Source of the DNA: Isoptericola dokdonensis DS-3
Lineage (GTDB): Bacteria > Actinomycetota > Actinomycetes > Actinomycetales > Cellulomonadaceae
Direction of reading: 5' to 3'
Assembly: GCF_001636295.1 (NCBI RefSeq)
Contig: NZ_CP014209.1
Location: forward strand, 1,178,001-1,242,000
Length of the DNA stretch: 64,000 bases
Positions 51,817 to 59,088 of the stretch are shown here, one piece after another; the first letter of the stretch is position 1; every line of letters begins with the position of its first letter. A program made the translations under genes and the position numbers. The notes under the pieces were generated by a model. The model did no database searches, was not told the DNA's origin, and saw only the letters and a list, made by a program, of their open reading frames with translations.

Positions 51817-52911
51817 ATGCCCCGAAACCCGGCAGCATGTGGGAGCGTGTCCAGAACGCAGCGCCGCGGGACCCCGAGAACCTCCGCCGGGCCACGAGTG
51901 ACGATCACCGACGTCGCCCGGGCCGCGGGTGTCTCGATCGCCGTGGTCTCCTACGCCCTCAACGGCCGCCCCGGCGTCTCCGACAGCACCCGCCGCCACG
52001 TCCTGCGGGTCGCCGACGACCTGGGCTGGCGACCGAACGCCGCCGCCCGGTCCATGCGCTCGGCCGTGGCGTCGAGCGTGGCGCTGCACACGCTCGACCC
52101 GCGCAGCGGCTCGCTCAGCCGCCCGGTCGCGCTGGAGCTGGCGGGTGGCCTGCGACCGCACCTCGGGACCACCGCGCTGGCCCTGGAGGTGCTCGCCGAC
52201 CGGGCCGCGGGCGCCGCCGCGCTGGAGGCCGGGTGGACCGAGCGGCGGCACGCCGCGTTCGTCCTGCACGACCTGCTCCTGGACGACGCCCGGATGCGGG
52301 CCGCGGGTCGCGTGGGGGCACCGGTCGTCGCGGTGACTCCACCAGGGATCGGCACCGCCGGGGTGACGGACCCCGTCTGGTTCGCCGGGCACGCCGAGGC
52401 GGCCGTCGGCCGTTACCTCACCGACCTGGGGCACCGGAACTTCGCGCTGCTCGTCGACGACGCCCGCGCCGACGTGGCGCGCGCCCTGCACGAGGGTCTG
52501 CTGGACGCGACGGCGGGCCTGCGCGCGGCTGTCGAGGTCGTCGAGGTGTCGGGCGCTGCCGAGGCGGGCGCGGCGGCGGCGCGGCTGCTCGCCCGCACCG
52601 ACCGGCCGACGGCGCTGGTGACGGACGGGGACGTCAGCGCGCTGGCGGTGCTGGAGTCGGCGCGGCACCGGGGGTTCCAGGTCCCGTGGGAGGTGTCGGT
52701 CGTGGCCGGGTCCGACGCGGAGACGTGCCGCCTGGTCGACCCGCAGCTCACCGCGGTGTCGCGGCCCTGGCGGGCGCTGGCGCCGGTCGTGGCGGCCGCC
52801 CTCGACCTGGGTACGACGCCGGAGGATCCGGCAGAGCAGCCGCCGGGCCCCACGGTGCCCACGGCCCGGCTGGTGATCCGGGGGACGACGGCGCCGCCGC
52901 CGTCGTCGTGA
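51817..52911 (+). CDS. LacI-family transcriptional regulator of the cellulase island
   Basis: 364 aa from ATG 51817. The helix-turn-helix is VTITDVARAAGVSIAVVSYA with the hinge helix ADDLGWRPNAAARSMRSAVA; the ligand-binding domain is divergent (PVVAVTPPGIGTAGV; GHRNFALLVDDARADVARAL) and shorter than usual. The real start may be GTG 51847 or GTG 51898, since a CelR/CebR-like box covers 51840-51853, which would then be an autoregulatory operator. It sits between the GH48 and GH6 genes and is the best candidate to bind the shared motifs. Confidence 0.85.
   Translation: MPRNPAACGSVSRTQRRGTPRTSAGPRVTITDVARAAGVSIAVVSYALNGRPGVSDSTRRHVLRVADDLGWRPNAAARSMRSAVASSVALHTLDPRSGSLSRPVALELAGGLRPHLGTTALALEVLADRAAGAAALEAGWTERRHAAFVLHDLLLDDARMRAAGRVGAPVVAVTPPGIGTAGVTDPVWFAGHAEAAVGRYLTDLGHRNFALLVDDARADVARALHEGLLDATAGLRAAVEVVEVSGAAEAGAAAARLLARTDRPTALVTDGDVSALAVLESARHRGFQVPWEVSVVAGSDAETCRLVDPQLTAVSRPWRALAPVVAAALDLGTTPEDPAEQPPGPTVPTARLVIRGTTAPPPSS
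51840..51853 (+). promoter_or_regulatory. CelR/CebR-like box at the 5' end of the lacI gene
   Basis: TGGGAGCGTGTCCA matches 11 of 14 positions of TGGGAGCGCTCCCA. Its place at the start of the regulator gene suggests autoregulation, if translation begins at 51898. Confidence 0.4.
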
Positions 52912-52914
52912 CCG

Positions 52915-52927
52915 CCTAAACGTTTCG
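52915..52927 (+). promoter_or_regulatory. CCTAAACG(G/T)TTCG motif upstream of GH6
   Basis: CCTAAACGTTTCG, 3 nt after the lacI stop codon and 105 nt before the GH6 start. Confidence 0.65.
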
Positions 52928-52937
52928 GGTGCTGCGG

Positions 52938-52951
52938 TGGGAGCGCAACCA
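52938..52951 (+). promoter_or_regulatory. CelR/CebR-like box upstream of GH6
   Basis: TGGGAGCGCAACCA, two mismatches from TGGGAGCGCTCCCA, 10 bp after the 13-bp motif, as in the GH48 promoter (7 bp there). Confidence 0.6.
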
Positions 52952-53032
52952 GGGAACCGTGGTGGAGGTCGGGCGACGAGGCCCGACGCACGGGCAGCGC
53001 CGCCCGTGCCCCCGAAGCACCTGGAGGATCTC

Positions 53033-55354
53033 GTGCGATCACGATCCCGTCGCCCCCGCGACCGAGCGGCGGTCCGCCCGCTGGCCGTCGCCGCGACGCT
53101 CGCCCTGACCGCAGCACCGGTCGTCGCCGTCGCGTCGTCGGCGTCCGCGGCCGAGCGGGTCGACAACCCGTTCGTCGGGGCCGACCAGTACGTCAACTCC
53201 TACTGGGCGTCCAACGTCACCCAGGCCGCGGCCGAGGCCGGCGGCGAGCTCGGCGAGAAGATGCTCACGCTCACCGACACCCCGACCTCGGTGTGGATGG
53301 ACCGCACCAGCGCGATCGAGGGCAACGTCGACGGTCCCGGCCTGCGGTACCACCTCGACGCGGCGCTCGAGCAGCAGCAGGGCAGCACCCCGATGGTGTT
53401 CAACCTGGTCATCTACAACCTGCCCGGCCGCGACTGCTACGCGCTCGCGTCGAACGGTCTGCTGCCCGCCACCGCCGCGGGCCTCGCCGAGTACGAGAAC
53501 GAGTACATCGACCCCATCGCCGACATGCTGGCCGAGCCGCAGTACGCGGACCTGCGGGTCGTGGCCACCATCGAGCCGGACTCGCTGCCCAACCTCGTGA
53601 CCAACATGAGCGAGCCGAAGTGCCAGCAGTCCGCGCCCTTCTACCGTGCGGGCGTCGCCTACGCGCTCGACCGGCTGTACGAGGCGGGCAACGTCTACTC
53701 CTACATCGACGCGGCCCACTCCGGCTGGCTGGGCTGGGACTCCAACGCGGGCCCCGCGGTCGACGTCTTCCACGAGGTCGTCACGAGCACGGACCACGGC
53801 TACGACACGGTCGCGGGCTTCGTCACCAACACGGCGAACTCCACCCCGCTGCACGAGCCGTTCCTCGAGGACACGACGTTCGGCTCGGGCGGCGGCACCC
53901 AGGTGCGCCAGGCCGAGTTCTACGAGTGGAACCGCGACTTCGACGAGCTCGACTGGACCGAGCACCTGTACTCGCTGGCCACGGCCGCGGGCTTCCCGTC
54001 GGACATCGGCATGCTCATCGACACCTCCCGCAACGGGTGGGGCGGCCCGGACCGCCCGACGGCCCCCTCGACCTCGACCGTGCTCAACACGTACGTCGAC
54101 GAGACCCGTGTCGACCGCCGCACGCACCGCGGCGCCTGGTGCAACCCGGACGGCGCCGGCCTCGGCGAGCGCCCGACCGTCGCCCCGACGGACAACGCCG
54201 CCTCGCACCTGGACGCCTACGTGTGGGTCAAGCCGCCGGGCGAGTCCGACGGCGGGTCGACGGACATCCCGAACGACCAGGGCAAGGGTTTCGACCGCAT
54301 GTGCGACCCGACGTTCAACTCGCCCAAGCTCGCGGGCAAGCTGACGGGCGCCAAGGCGGGTGCCCCGCTGGCCGGTCAGTGGTTCCAGGAGCAGTTCGAG
54401 ATGCTCGTGGCCAACGCGTACCCGGCGATCGACGGCGACGGCGGTCCCGTCGACCCCGACACCCAGGCCCCGACCGCGCCGACCGGCCTCGAGGCCACGG
54501 CGAGCACGGCGACCTCGGTGGCGCTGAGCTGGGACGCCTCGACCGACGACACCGGCGTGACCGGCTACACCGTGCGCGTCGACGGCACCGTCGCCACGAC
54601 GGCGGCCGGCACCTCGGCCACGATCACGGGCCTGACGCCGGACACCACCTACGAGGTGACCGTGACGGCCCGCGACGCGGCCGGCAACGTCTCGGCGGCG
54701 TCCGCGCCGCTGACGGTGACGACGTCGTCGGACGGCGGCGGTGGCGACACCCAGGCGCCGTCCGTCCCGACGGGCCTGGCGGCCGGTGACGTGACCACCT
54801 CCTCGGTGGCGCTGAGCTGGAACGCCTCGACCGACGACGTGGGCGTGACGGGCTACCGCGTGCTGCGCGGCGGCCAGGTGGTCGCGAACGTCACCGGCAC
54901 GTCGGCGACGGTGACCGGCCTCGCGGCCGACACGGCGTACTCGTTCCAGGTCGTGGCCGTCGACGCGGCGGGCAACGCCTCGGCGGCGTCCGCGGCGCTG
55001 TCGGTCACCACCGACGAGGAGGCGAGCACCCCCGGCGGCGCGTGCACCGTGACGTACCAGGCGAACTCCTGGAACAACGGGTTCACCGGCAACATCACGC
55101 TGCGCAACGACTCGTCGGCGGCCGTGTCCGCCTGGGACCTCACGTTCTCGTTCCCGAGCGGTCAGCAGATCACCCAGGTGTGGTCGGCGCAGTTCACCCA
55201 GACCGGTTCGGCGGTGACCATCACCCCGGCGGCCTGGACGACGAGCATCCCGGCGGGCGGCTCGGTGTCGTTCGGCTTCAACGGGACGCACTCCGGCACG
55301 AACACGACCCCGTCGGACTTCGCGCTCGACGGCGTCGACTGCGACGTCGCCTGA
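53033..55354 (+). CDS. Secreted GH6 cellobiohydrolase with two FN3 domains and CBM2
   Basis: 773 aa. The signal peptide (RSRSRRPRDRAAVRPLAVAA then ALTAAPVVAVASSASAAE) precedes a GH6 module (about 42-465) that releases cellobiose from non-reducing ends. The catalytic acid is Asp183 in VATIEPDSLPNLV, and the DTSRNGWGGP loop follows. Long loops and extra Cys pairs (GRDCYAL, EPKCQQS, AWCNPDG, DRMCDP) fit an exo-acting Cel6B-type enzyme. FN3 domains start at about 475 and 571; CBM2 begins at Cys670. GTG start with GGAGG 7 nt upstream. Terminator follows. Confidence 0.96.
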   Translation: MRSRSRRPRDRAAVRPLAVAATLALTAAPVVAVASSASAAERVDNPFVGADQYVNSYWASNVTQAAAEAGGELGEKMLTLTDTPTSVWMDRTSAIEGNVDGPGLRYHLDAALEQQQGSTPMVFNLVIYNLPGRDCYALASNGLLPATAAGLAEYENEYIDPIADMLAEPQYADLRVVATIEPDSLPNLVTNMSEPKCQQSAPFYRAGVAYALDRLYEAGNVYSYIDAAHSGWLGWDSNAGPAVDVFHEVVTSTDHGYDTVAGFVTNTANSTPLHEPFLEDTTFGSGGGTQVRQAEFYEWNRDFDELDWTEHLYSLATAAGFPSDIGMLIDTSRNGWGGPDRPTAPSTSTVLNTYVDETRVDRRTHRGAWCNPDGAGLGERPTVAPTDNAASHLDAYVWVKPPGESDGGSTDIPNDQGKGFDRMCDPTFNSPKLAGKLTGAKAGAPLAGQWFQEQFEMLVANAYPAIDGDGGPVDPDTQAPTAPTGLEATASTATSVALSWDASTDDTGVTGYTVRVDGTVATTAAGTSATITGLTPDTTYEVTVTARDAAGNVSAASAPLTVTTSSDGGGGDTQAPSVPTGLAAGDVTTSSVALSWNASTDDVGVTGYRVLRGGQVVANVTGTSATVTGLAADTAYSFQVVAVDAAGNASAASAALSVTTDEEASTPGGACTVTYQANSWNNGFTGNITLRNDSSAAVSAWDLTFSFPSGQQITQVWSAQFTQTGSAVTITPAAWTTSIPAGGSVSFGFNGTHSGTNTTPSDFALDGVDCDVA

Positions 55355-55364
55355 CGTCCCCTCG

Positions 55365-55404
55365 CTGCGGGGACCCACCCGGCCCACCGGGTGGGCCCCC
55401 GCAG
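55365..55404 (+). terminator. Terminator after GH6
   Basis: Stem CTGCGGGG-A-CCCACCCGG against CCGGGTGGG-C-CCCCGCAG: 17 bp with a single A-C mismatch and loop CCCA. Confidence 0.8.
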
Positions 55405-55440
55405 CCCGTCGAGGGCGCCTGCGCCCTTCCCCCCTCTCCC

Positions 55441-55468
55441 GCGGCCGGGACGACCGAGTCCCGGCCGC
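55441..55468 (+). promoter_or_regulatory. Second hairpin, just upstream of the GH10 ribosome binding site
   Basis: 11-bp perfect stem GCGGCCGGGAC / GTCCCGGCCGC with a 6-nt loop, ending 17 nt before the GGAGG of GH10. It may be a second terminator or a 5' UTR element. I see no convincing GH10 promoter. Confidence 0.5.
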
Positions 55469-55494
55469 GGGCTCCACCTCGCACGGAGGACATG

Positions 55495-56964
55495 ATGCGC
55501 ACGGAGTTCGAAATCGATTACCACAGCCGACGGGGCCGCAGCGTCGCCGCCCTGGCCACGACCGCCCTCGTCGCCGTCGCCGGGGCCGCACTCGTCGGGG
55601 GCGCCCTGACGCCCGCACAGGCCGCCGAGCCGACGTTCGAGCCCTGGCGGGACGCCGCCGACGACCACGGGATCACCGTGGGTTTCGCGCTGAGCCCCGG
55701 TCACCTGTCCGACCCCGGGTACCGGGCGATCGCGGAGCGGGAGTTCAGCCTCGTCGTCGCCGAGAACGCCATGAAGTGGGACGCCACCGAACCCACCCGG
55801 GGCTCGTTCTCGTTCGGCCAGGCCGACCAGGTCGCCGCGTTCGCCACGGCGAACGACGCCGACCTCTACGGCCACACGCTCGTCTGGCACTCCCAGCTCC
55901 CCGGCTGGGTGGAGAGCCTCACCGCCCCCGCCGACCTGCGCGACGCGATGTACGACCACATCGACGCCGTCGCGGGCCGGTACGCCGGGGACGTCGTCGC
56001 CTGGGACGTCGTCAACGAGCTCTGGAACGACGACGGCACCCGCCGCCCGAGCGTGTTCCAGCGGGTGCTCGGCGACGGCTACGTCGCCGACGCGCTCCGG
56101 CGCGCGCGGCAGGCCGACCCCTCGGCGAAGCTGTGCCTCAACGACTACAACACCGACGGCGTCAACGCGAAGTCGACGGCGATGTACGACCTGGTCGTGA
56201 GCCTGAAGGCGCAGGGCGCCCCGATCGACTGCGTGGGCTTCCAGTCCCACCTCATCGTCGGGCAGGTGCCGAGCACCTACCGGCAGAACCTGCAGCGGTT
56301 CGCCGACCTCGGCGTCGACGTGCGGATCACCGAGCTCGACATCCGCACCACCGTCCCGGCGTCGGCGAGCGCGCTCGCCCAGCAGGCCCGCGACTACCGC
56401 ACCGTGGTCGAGGCCTGCCTGGCCGTGGCCCGCTGCGACGGTGTGACCGTCTGGGGGATCGACGACGGCCACTCCTGGGTGCCGGGCGTGTTCAGCGGCC
56501 AGGGTGCGGCGCTGCCGTGGGACGCGCAGTACCAGGCGAAGCCCGCGTACACGGCCGTCGCGGAGGCGCTCGGCGCGGCGGTCGAGGGCTCCCCGTCTCC
56601 CGACCCGACGCCGACCACCAGCCCCTCGCCCGATCCCACCGGAGAGCCCGGGACGACCTGTTCCGTGACCTGGGGGGTCAACGCCTGGAACTCCGGCTAC
56701 ACCGGGTCGGTGACGATCCGGAACACCGGCGGCACGCCGTGGACGTCCTGGACCCTGCGGGCGACGCTCCCGGGTGGGCAGTCGCTCCAGCAGGGCTGGT
56801 CGGCGCAGTGGGCGCAGTCCGGCTCCGTCCTGACGGCGACGAACGCCGCCTGGAACGGCAGCGTCCCGCCGGGCGGCACGGTGCAGGTGGGCTACAACGC
56901 CGGGCACTCGGGCGACACGTCCGCCCCGTCCGGGGTCACCGTGAACGGCACCACCTGCGGGTGA
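55495..56964 (+). CDS. Secreted GH10 xylanase with CBM2
   Basis: 489 aa. After a long N-region (RTEFEIDYHSRRGR) a hydrophobic signal segment ends at PAQAAEP. The GH10 barrel has YGHTLVWHSQLPGWV, acid/base Glu175 in WDVVNELWND and nucleophile Glu280 in DVRITELDIRT, then VTVWGIDDGHSWVPG. A Pro/Ser/Thr linker (SPSPDPTPTTSPSPDPTGEP) leads to a CBM2 (about 385-489). ATG 55495 gives 5-nt spacing to GGAGG; ATG 55492 would leave 2. Endo-beta-1,4-xylanase activity is expected. It lacks the 13-bp cellulase motif. Confidence 0.95.
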   Translation: MRTEFEIDYHSRRGRSVAALATTALVAVAGAALVGGALTPAQAAEPTFEPWRDAADDHGITVGFALSPGHLSDPGYRAIAEREFSLVVAENAMKWDATEPTRGSFSFGQADQVAAFATANDADLYGHTLVWHSQLPGWVESLTAPADLRDAMYDHIDAVAGRYAGDVVAWDVVNELWNDDGTRRPSVFQRVLGDGYVADALRRARQADPSAKLCLNDYNTDGVNAKSTAMYDLVVSLKAQGAPIDCVGFQSHLIVGQVPSTYRQNLQRFADLGVDVRITELDIRTTVPASASALAQQARDYRTVVEACLAVARCDGVTVWGIDDGHSWVPGVFSGQGAALPWDAQYQAKPAYTAVAEALGAAVEGSPSPDPTPTTSPSPDPTGEPGTTCSVTWGVNAWNSGYTGSVTIRNTGGTPWTSWTLRATLPGGQSLQQGWSAQWAQSGSVLTATNAAWNGSVPPGGTVQVGYNAGHSGDTSAPSGVTVNGTTCG

Positions 56965-56975
56965 CACGAGGGACT

Positions 56976-57005
56976 ACCGGTGGCCGCGGCGACGCGGCCA
57001 CCGGT
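56976..57005 (+). terminator. GH10 terminator
   Basis: 13-bp perfect stem ACCGGTGGCCGCG / CGCGGCCACCGGT with a GCGA (GNRA) tetraloop, 11 nt past the stop. Confidence 0.82.
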
Positions 57006-57066
57006 TCACCCTCCGAATCGCCTCAAGTGGCGCGTGCGCACCCTCCGCAGGGTGGAGGCTGTGCCC

Positions 57067-58929
57067 ATGACCACGCAGAACCTGGGCGACGGCCCCGTGC
57101 CGGCCCGAGGCGACGACGCCTCCGCACGACGTACCCCCTCCCGGCGGCCCGCCGCCCGCACCGCGGCCCGCCGCGCCACCACCACGGTGGCAGCCGGCAC
57201 GGCCGCCACCCTTCTCGCGGCGTCGCTCGTCGCCGCGACGCCCGCCACGGCGGCGCCGCTCGCGGCAGCACCGCTGGCGACGGCCCCCGCCGCGGACTGC
57301 GCGGCGCCCTTCCCCGTCGGCGAGGTGACCAGCGGCGCGCCCGTCACCGGTCTCACGGTGAGCAAGGGCACCACGCCGCAGGAGTTCACCGGTGAGGTCC
57401 TCGGCGTGGTCGCCGACGGCATCGCCCCCGGTCTCGACCTGATCGTCGCCGAGCTCGACTCCCCCGCCATCGAGAAGGCCGGCGGGATCTGGCAGGGCAT
57501 GTCCGGCTCGCCCGTGTACGCGCAGGACGGCCGCCTGATCGGTGCCATCGCCTACGGGCTCGCCGCCGGCAGCTCGCCCGTCGCCGGGATCACGCCTTTC
57601 GGGGACATGGCGCGCTACCTCGGCGGGGCCGGCGGCGGCTCCGCCCCGACCACGGTCAAGGTCGGCTCGACGATGGCGAACCGCATCGCCGCGCAGACCG
57701 ACGCGACGCGCGCGGAGGCCGGTCAGGGCCTGCGCCAGCTCCCGATGCCCGTCGGCGTCGGCGGGATCAGCCTGGCCCGGGCCCAGAAGTCCGCGAAGGA
57801 GCGCGGCACGTCGATGATCGACGCGGACTCCTACCGCATCGGCCGGTCGAGCAGCGCCGCGGCCGCGAGCGTCGACTCCGTCGTCGCGGGCGGGAACGTC
57901 GCGGCCGTCCTGTCCCACGGTGACATCACGATGGCGGGCGTCGGCACCGTGACGTCCGTGTGCGGCTCCCGCATGGTCGCGTTCGGCCACCCCATGAACT
58001 GGTCCGGCCCGGCCCGGATGGGTCTCGCCGCGGCGGACGCCGTGTACGTCCAGGAGGACCCGCTCGGCGTCCCGTTCAAGGTCGCGAACGTCGGCGCGCT
58101 CGGCGGCACGATCACCGACGACCGGCTCGCCGGCATCGCGGGCACGTTCGGCGCGGCACCCGCCGCGGCCACGGTCACCTCGAAGGTGAGCTACCACGGC
58201 ACGTCGCGCACCGGCACGACGAAGGTCCTCAACAAGGGCGTCCTCGGCGACGTCGCGTTCTTCGCGACGAACTCCAACCACGACCGGGTGGCGGACGGCT
58301 GGATCCGCGGGTCCCAGCGGCAGTCCTGGACCATCCGGGCCACCCACGCCGGCAAGCCCTACACGCTGCGCTACGCGGACCGGTACCGCTCGACGTACGA
58401 CATCGGGTGGGAGGGCGTCTTCGACGTCTCGGCCGTCGTCCAGGCGCTGTCCGCGGCGCCCGGCACCACCGTCACCTCCGTGGTCCACGACGTGCGCACC
58501 AGCGACGACATGCGCACCTACCGGGTGGCGAAGATCGAGCAGCGCGTGCAGGGCCGGTGGGTCGACGTCACCGGCAAGCGGGCCAAGGTCAAGGGCGGCA
58601 AGGAGCTGAAGCTGCGCGTCACCCTCGCCGGGTCGGACGGCGTGACCCGCACCTTCCGGCACACGACGAAGGTCCCGAAACGCTACCGCGGTGACACCGG
58701 GTTCGTCGAGGTCGTCGGCGGGAACCTGTTCCAGGGCGAGTTCTTCGAGGTGCGGCCCTCGTTCGAGGCCGTGCGGACGGCGCTGCGCACCAACCAGGGC
58801 AACGACGAGGTCCGCCTCGCCCTGCAGGTCGGAACCGGCCGGACCGCGCTCCAGCGCACCACGACCACGGACCCGCTGCCCCGGGTCGTCGGCGGGTACA
58901 AGTCGGTGCGGGTCAAGGTCACCCGCTAG
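57067..58929 (+). CDS. Secreted SpoIVB/S55-peptidase-like protein
   Basis: 620 aa. A long basic N-region and hydrophobic stretch (GTAATLLAASLVAATPATAA) form the signal peptide. The S55 domain follows: GVVADGIAPGLDLIVAELDS, the nucleophile loop GGIWQGMSGSPVYAQDGRL with Ser148, and GSRMVAFGHPMNWSG with the conserved His. In SpoIVB this serine peptidase cuts sporulation signals; actinobacterial relatives do not sporulate, and their substrates are unknown. Residues 360-620 are an extra domain of unknown fold. ATG 57067 has GGAGG 8 nt upstream. It lies between GH10 and GH74, isolated by a terminator. Confidence 0.83.
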   Translation: MTTQNLGDGPVPARGDDASARRTPSRRPAARTAARRATTTVAAGTAATLLAASLVAATPATAAPLAAAPLATAPAADCAAPFPVGEVTSGAPVTGLTVSKGTTPQEFTGEVLGVVADGIAPGLDLIVAELDSPAIEKAGGIWQGMSGSPVYAQDGRLIGAIAYGLAAGSSPVAGITPFGDMARYLGGAGGGSAPTTVKVGSTMANRIAAQTDATRAEAGQGLRQLPMPVGVGGISLARAQKSAKERGTSMIDADSYRIGRSSSAAAASVDSVVAGGNVAAVLSHGDITMAGVGTVTSVCGSRMVAFGHPMNWSGPARMGLAAADAVYVQEDPLGVPFKVANVGALGGTITDDRLAGIAGTFGAAPAAATVTSKVSYHGTSRTGTTKVLNKGVLGDVAFFATNSNHDRVADGWIRGSQRQSWTIRATHAGKPYTLRYADRYRSTYDIGWEGVFDVSAVVQALSAAPGTTVTSVVHDVRTSDDMRTYRVAKIEQRVQGRWVDVTGKRAKVKGGKELKLRVTLAGSDGVTRTFRHTTKVPKRYRGDTGFVEVVGGNLFQGEFFEVRPSFEAVRTALRTNQGNDEVRLALQVGTGRTALQRTTTTDPLPRVVGGYKSVRVKVTR

Positions 58930-58952
58930 TCCCCCGGGGCGCCGGACCGTCG

Positions 58953-59000
58953 CCTAAACGGTTCGGCGCCCCGCCCTCCCTGTCAGGGTCGAAGCGCTTC
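58953..59000 (+). promoter_or_regulatory. 13-bp motif and palindrome upstream of GH74
   Basis: CCTAAACGGTTCG (58953-58965) followed 25 bp later by GAAGCGCTTC (58991-59000), a perfect CG-centred palindrome related to the CelR/CebR core, 89 bp before the start codon. Confidence 0.6.
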
Positions 59001-59088
59001 ACCTACGGTGGCTCGCGGGCACGGTGCCGTGCCCGCGGGCCACCGTCTGCGTGTGCGCCCCGCCGTCCGCACGAGGGAGTGACCACGG

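Noticed and set aside
57067..58929. Annotation of the S55 protein as sporulation factor SpoIVB
   Set aside because: Only the peptidase domain is shared; there is no PDZ domain or sporulation context, so the sporulation name is not justified.
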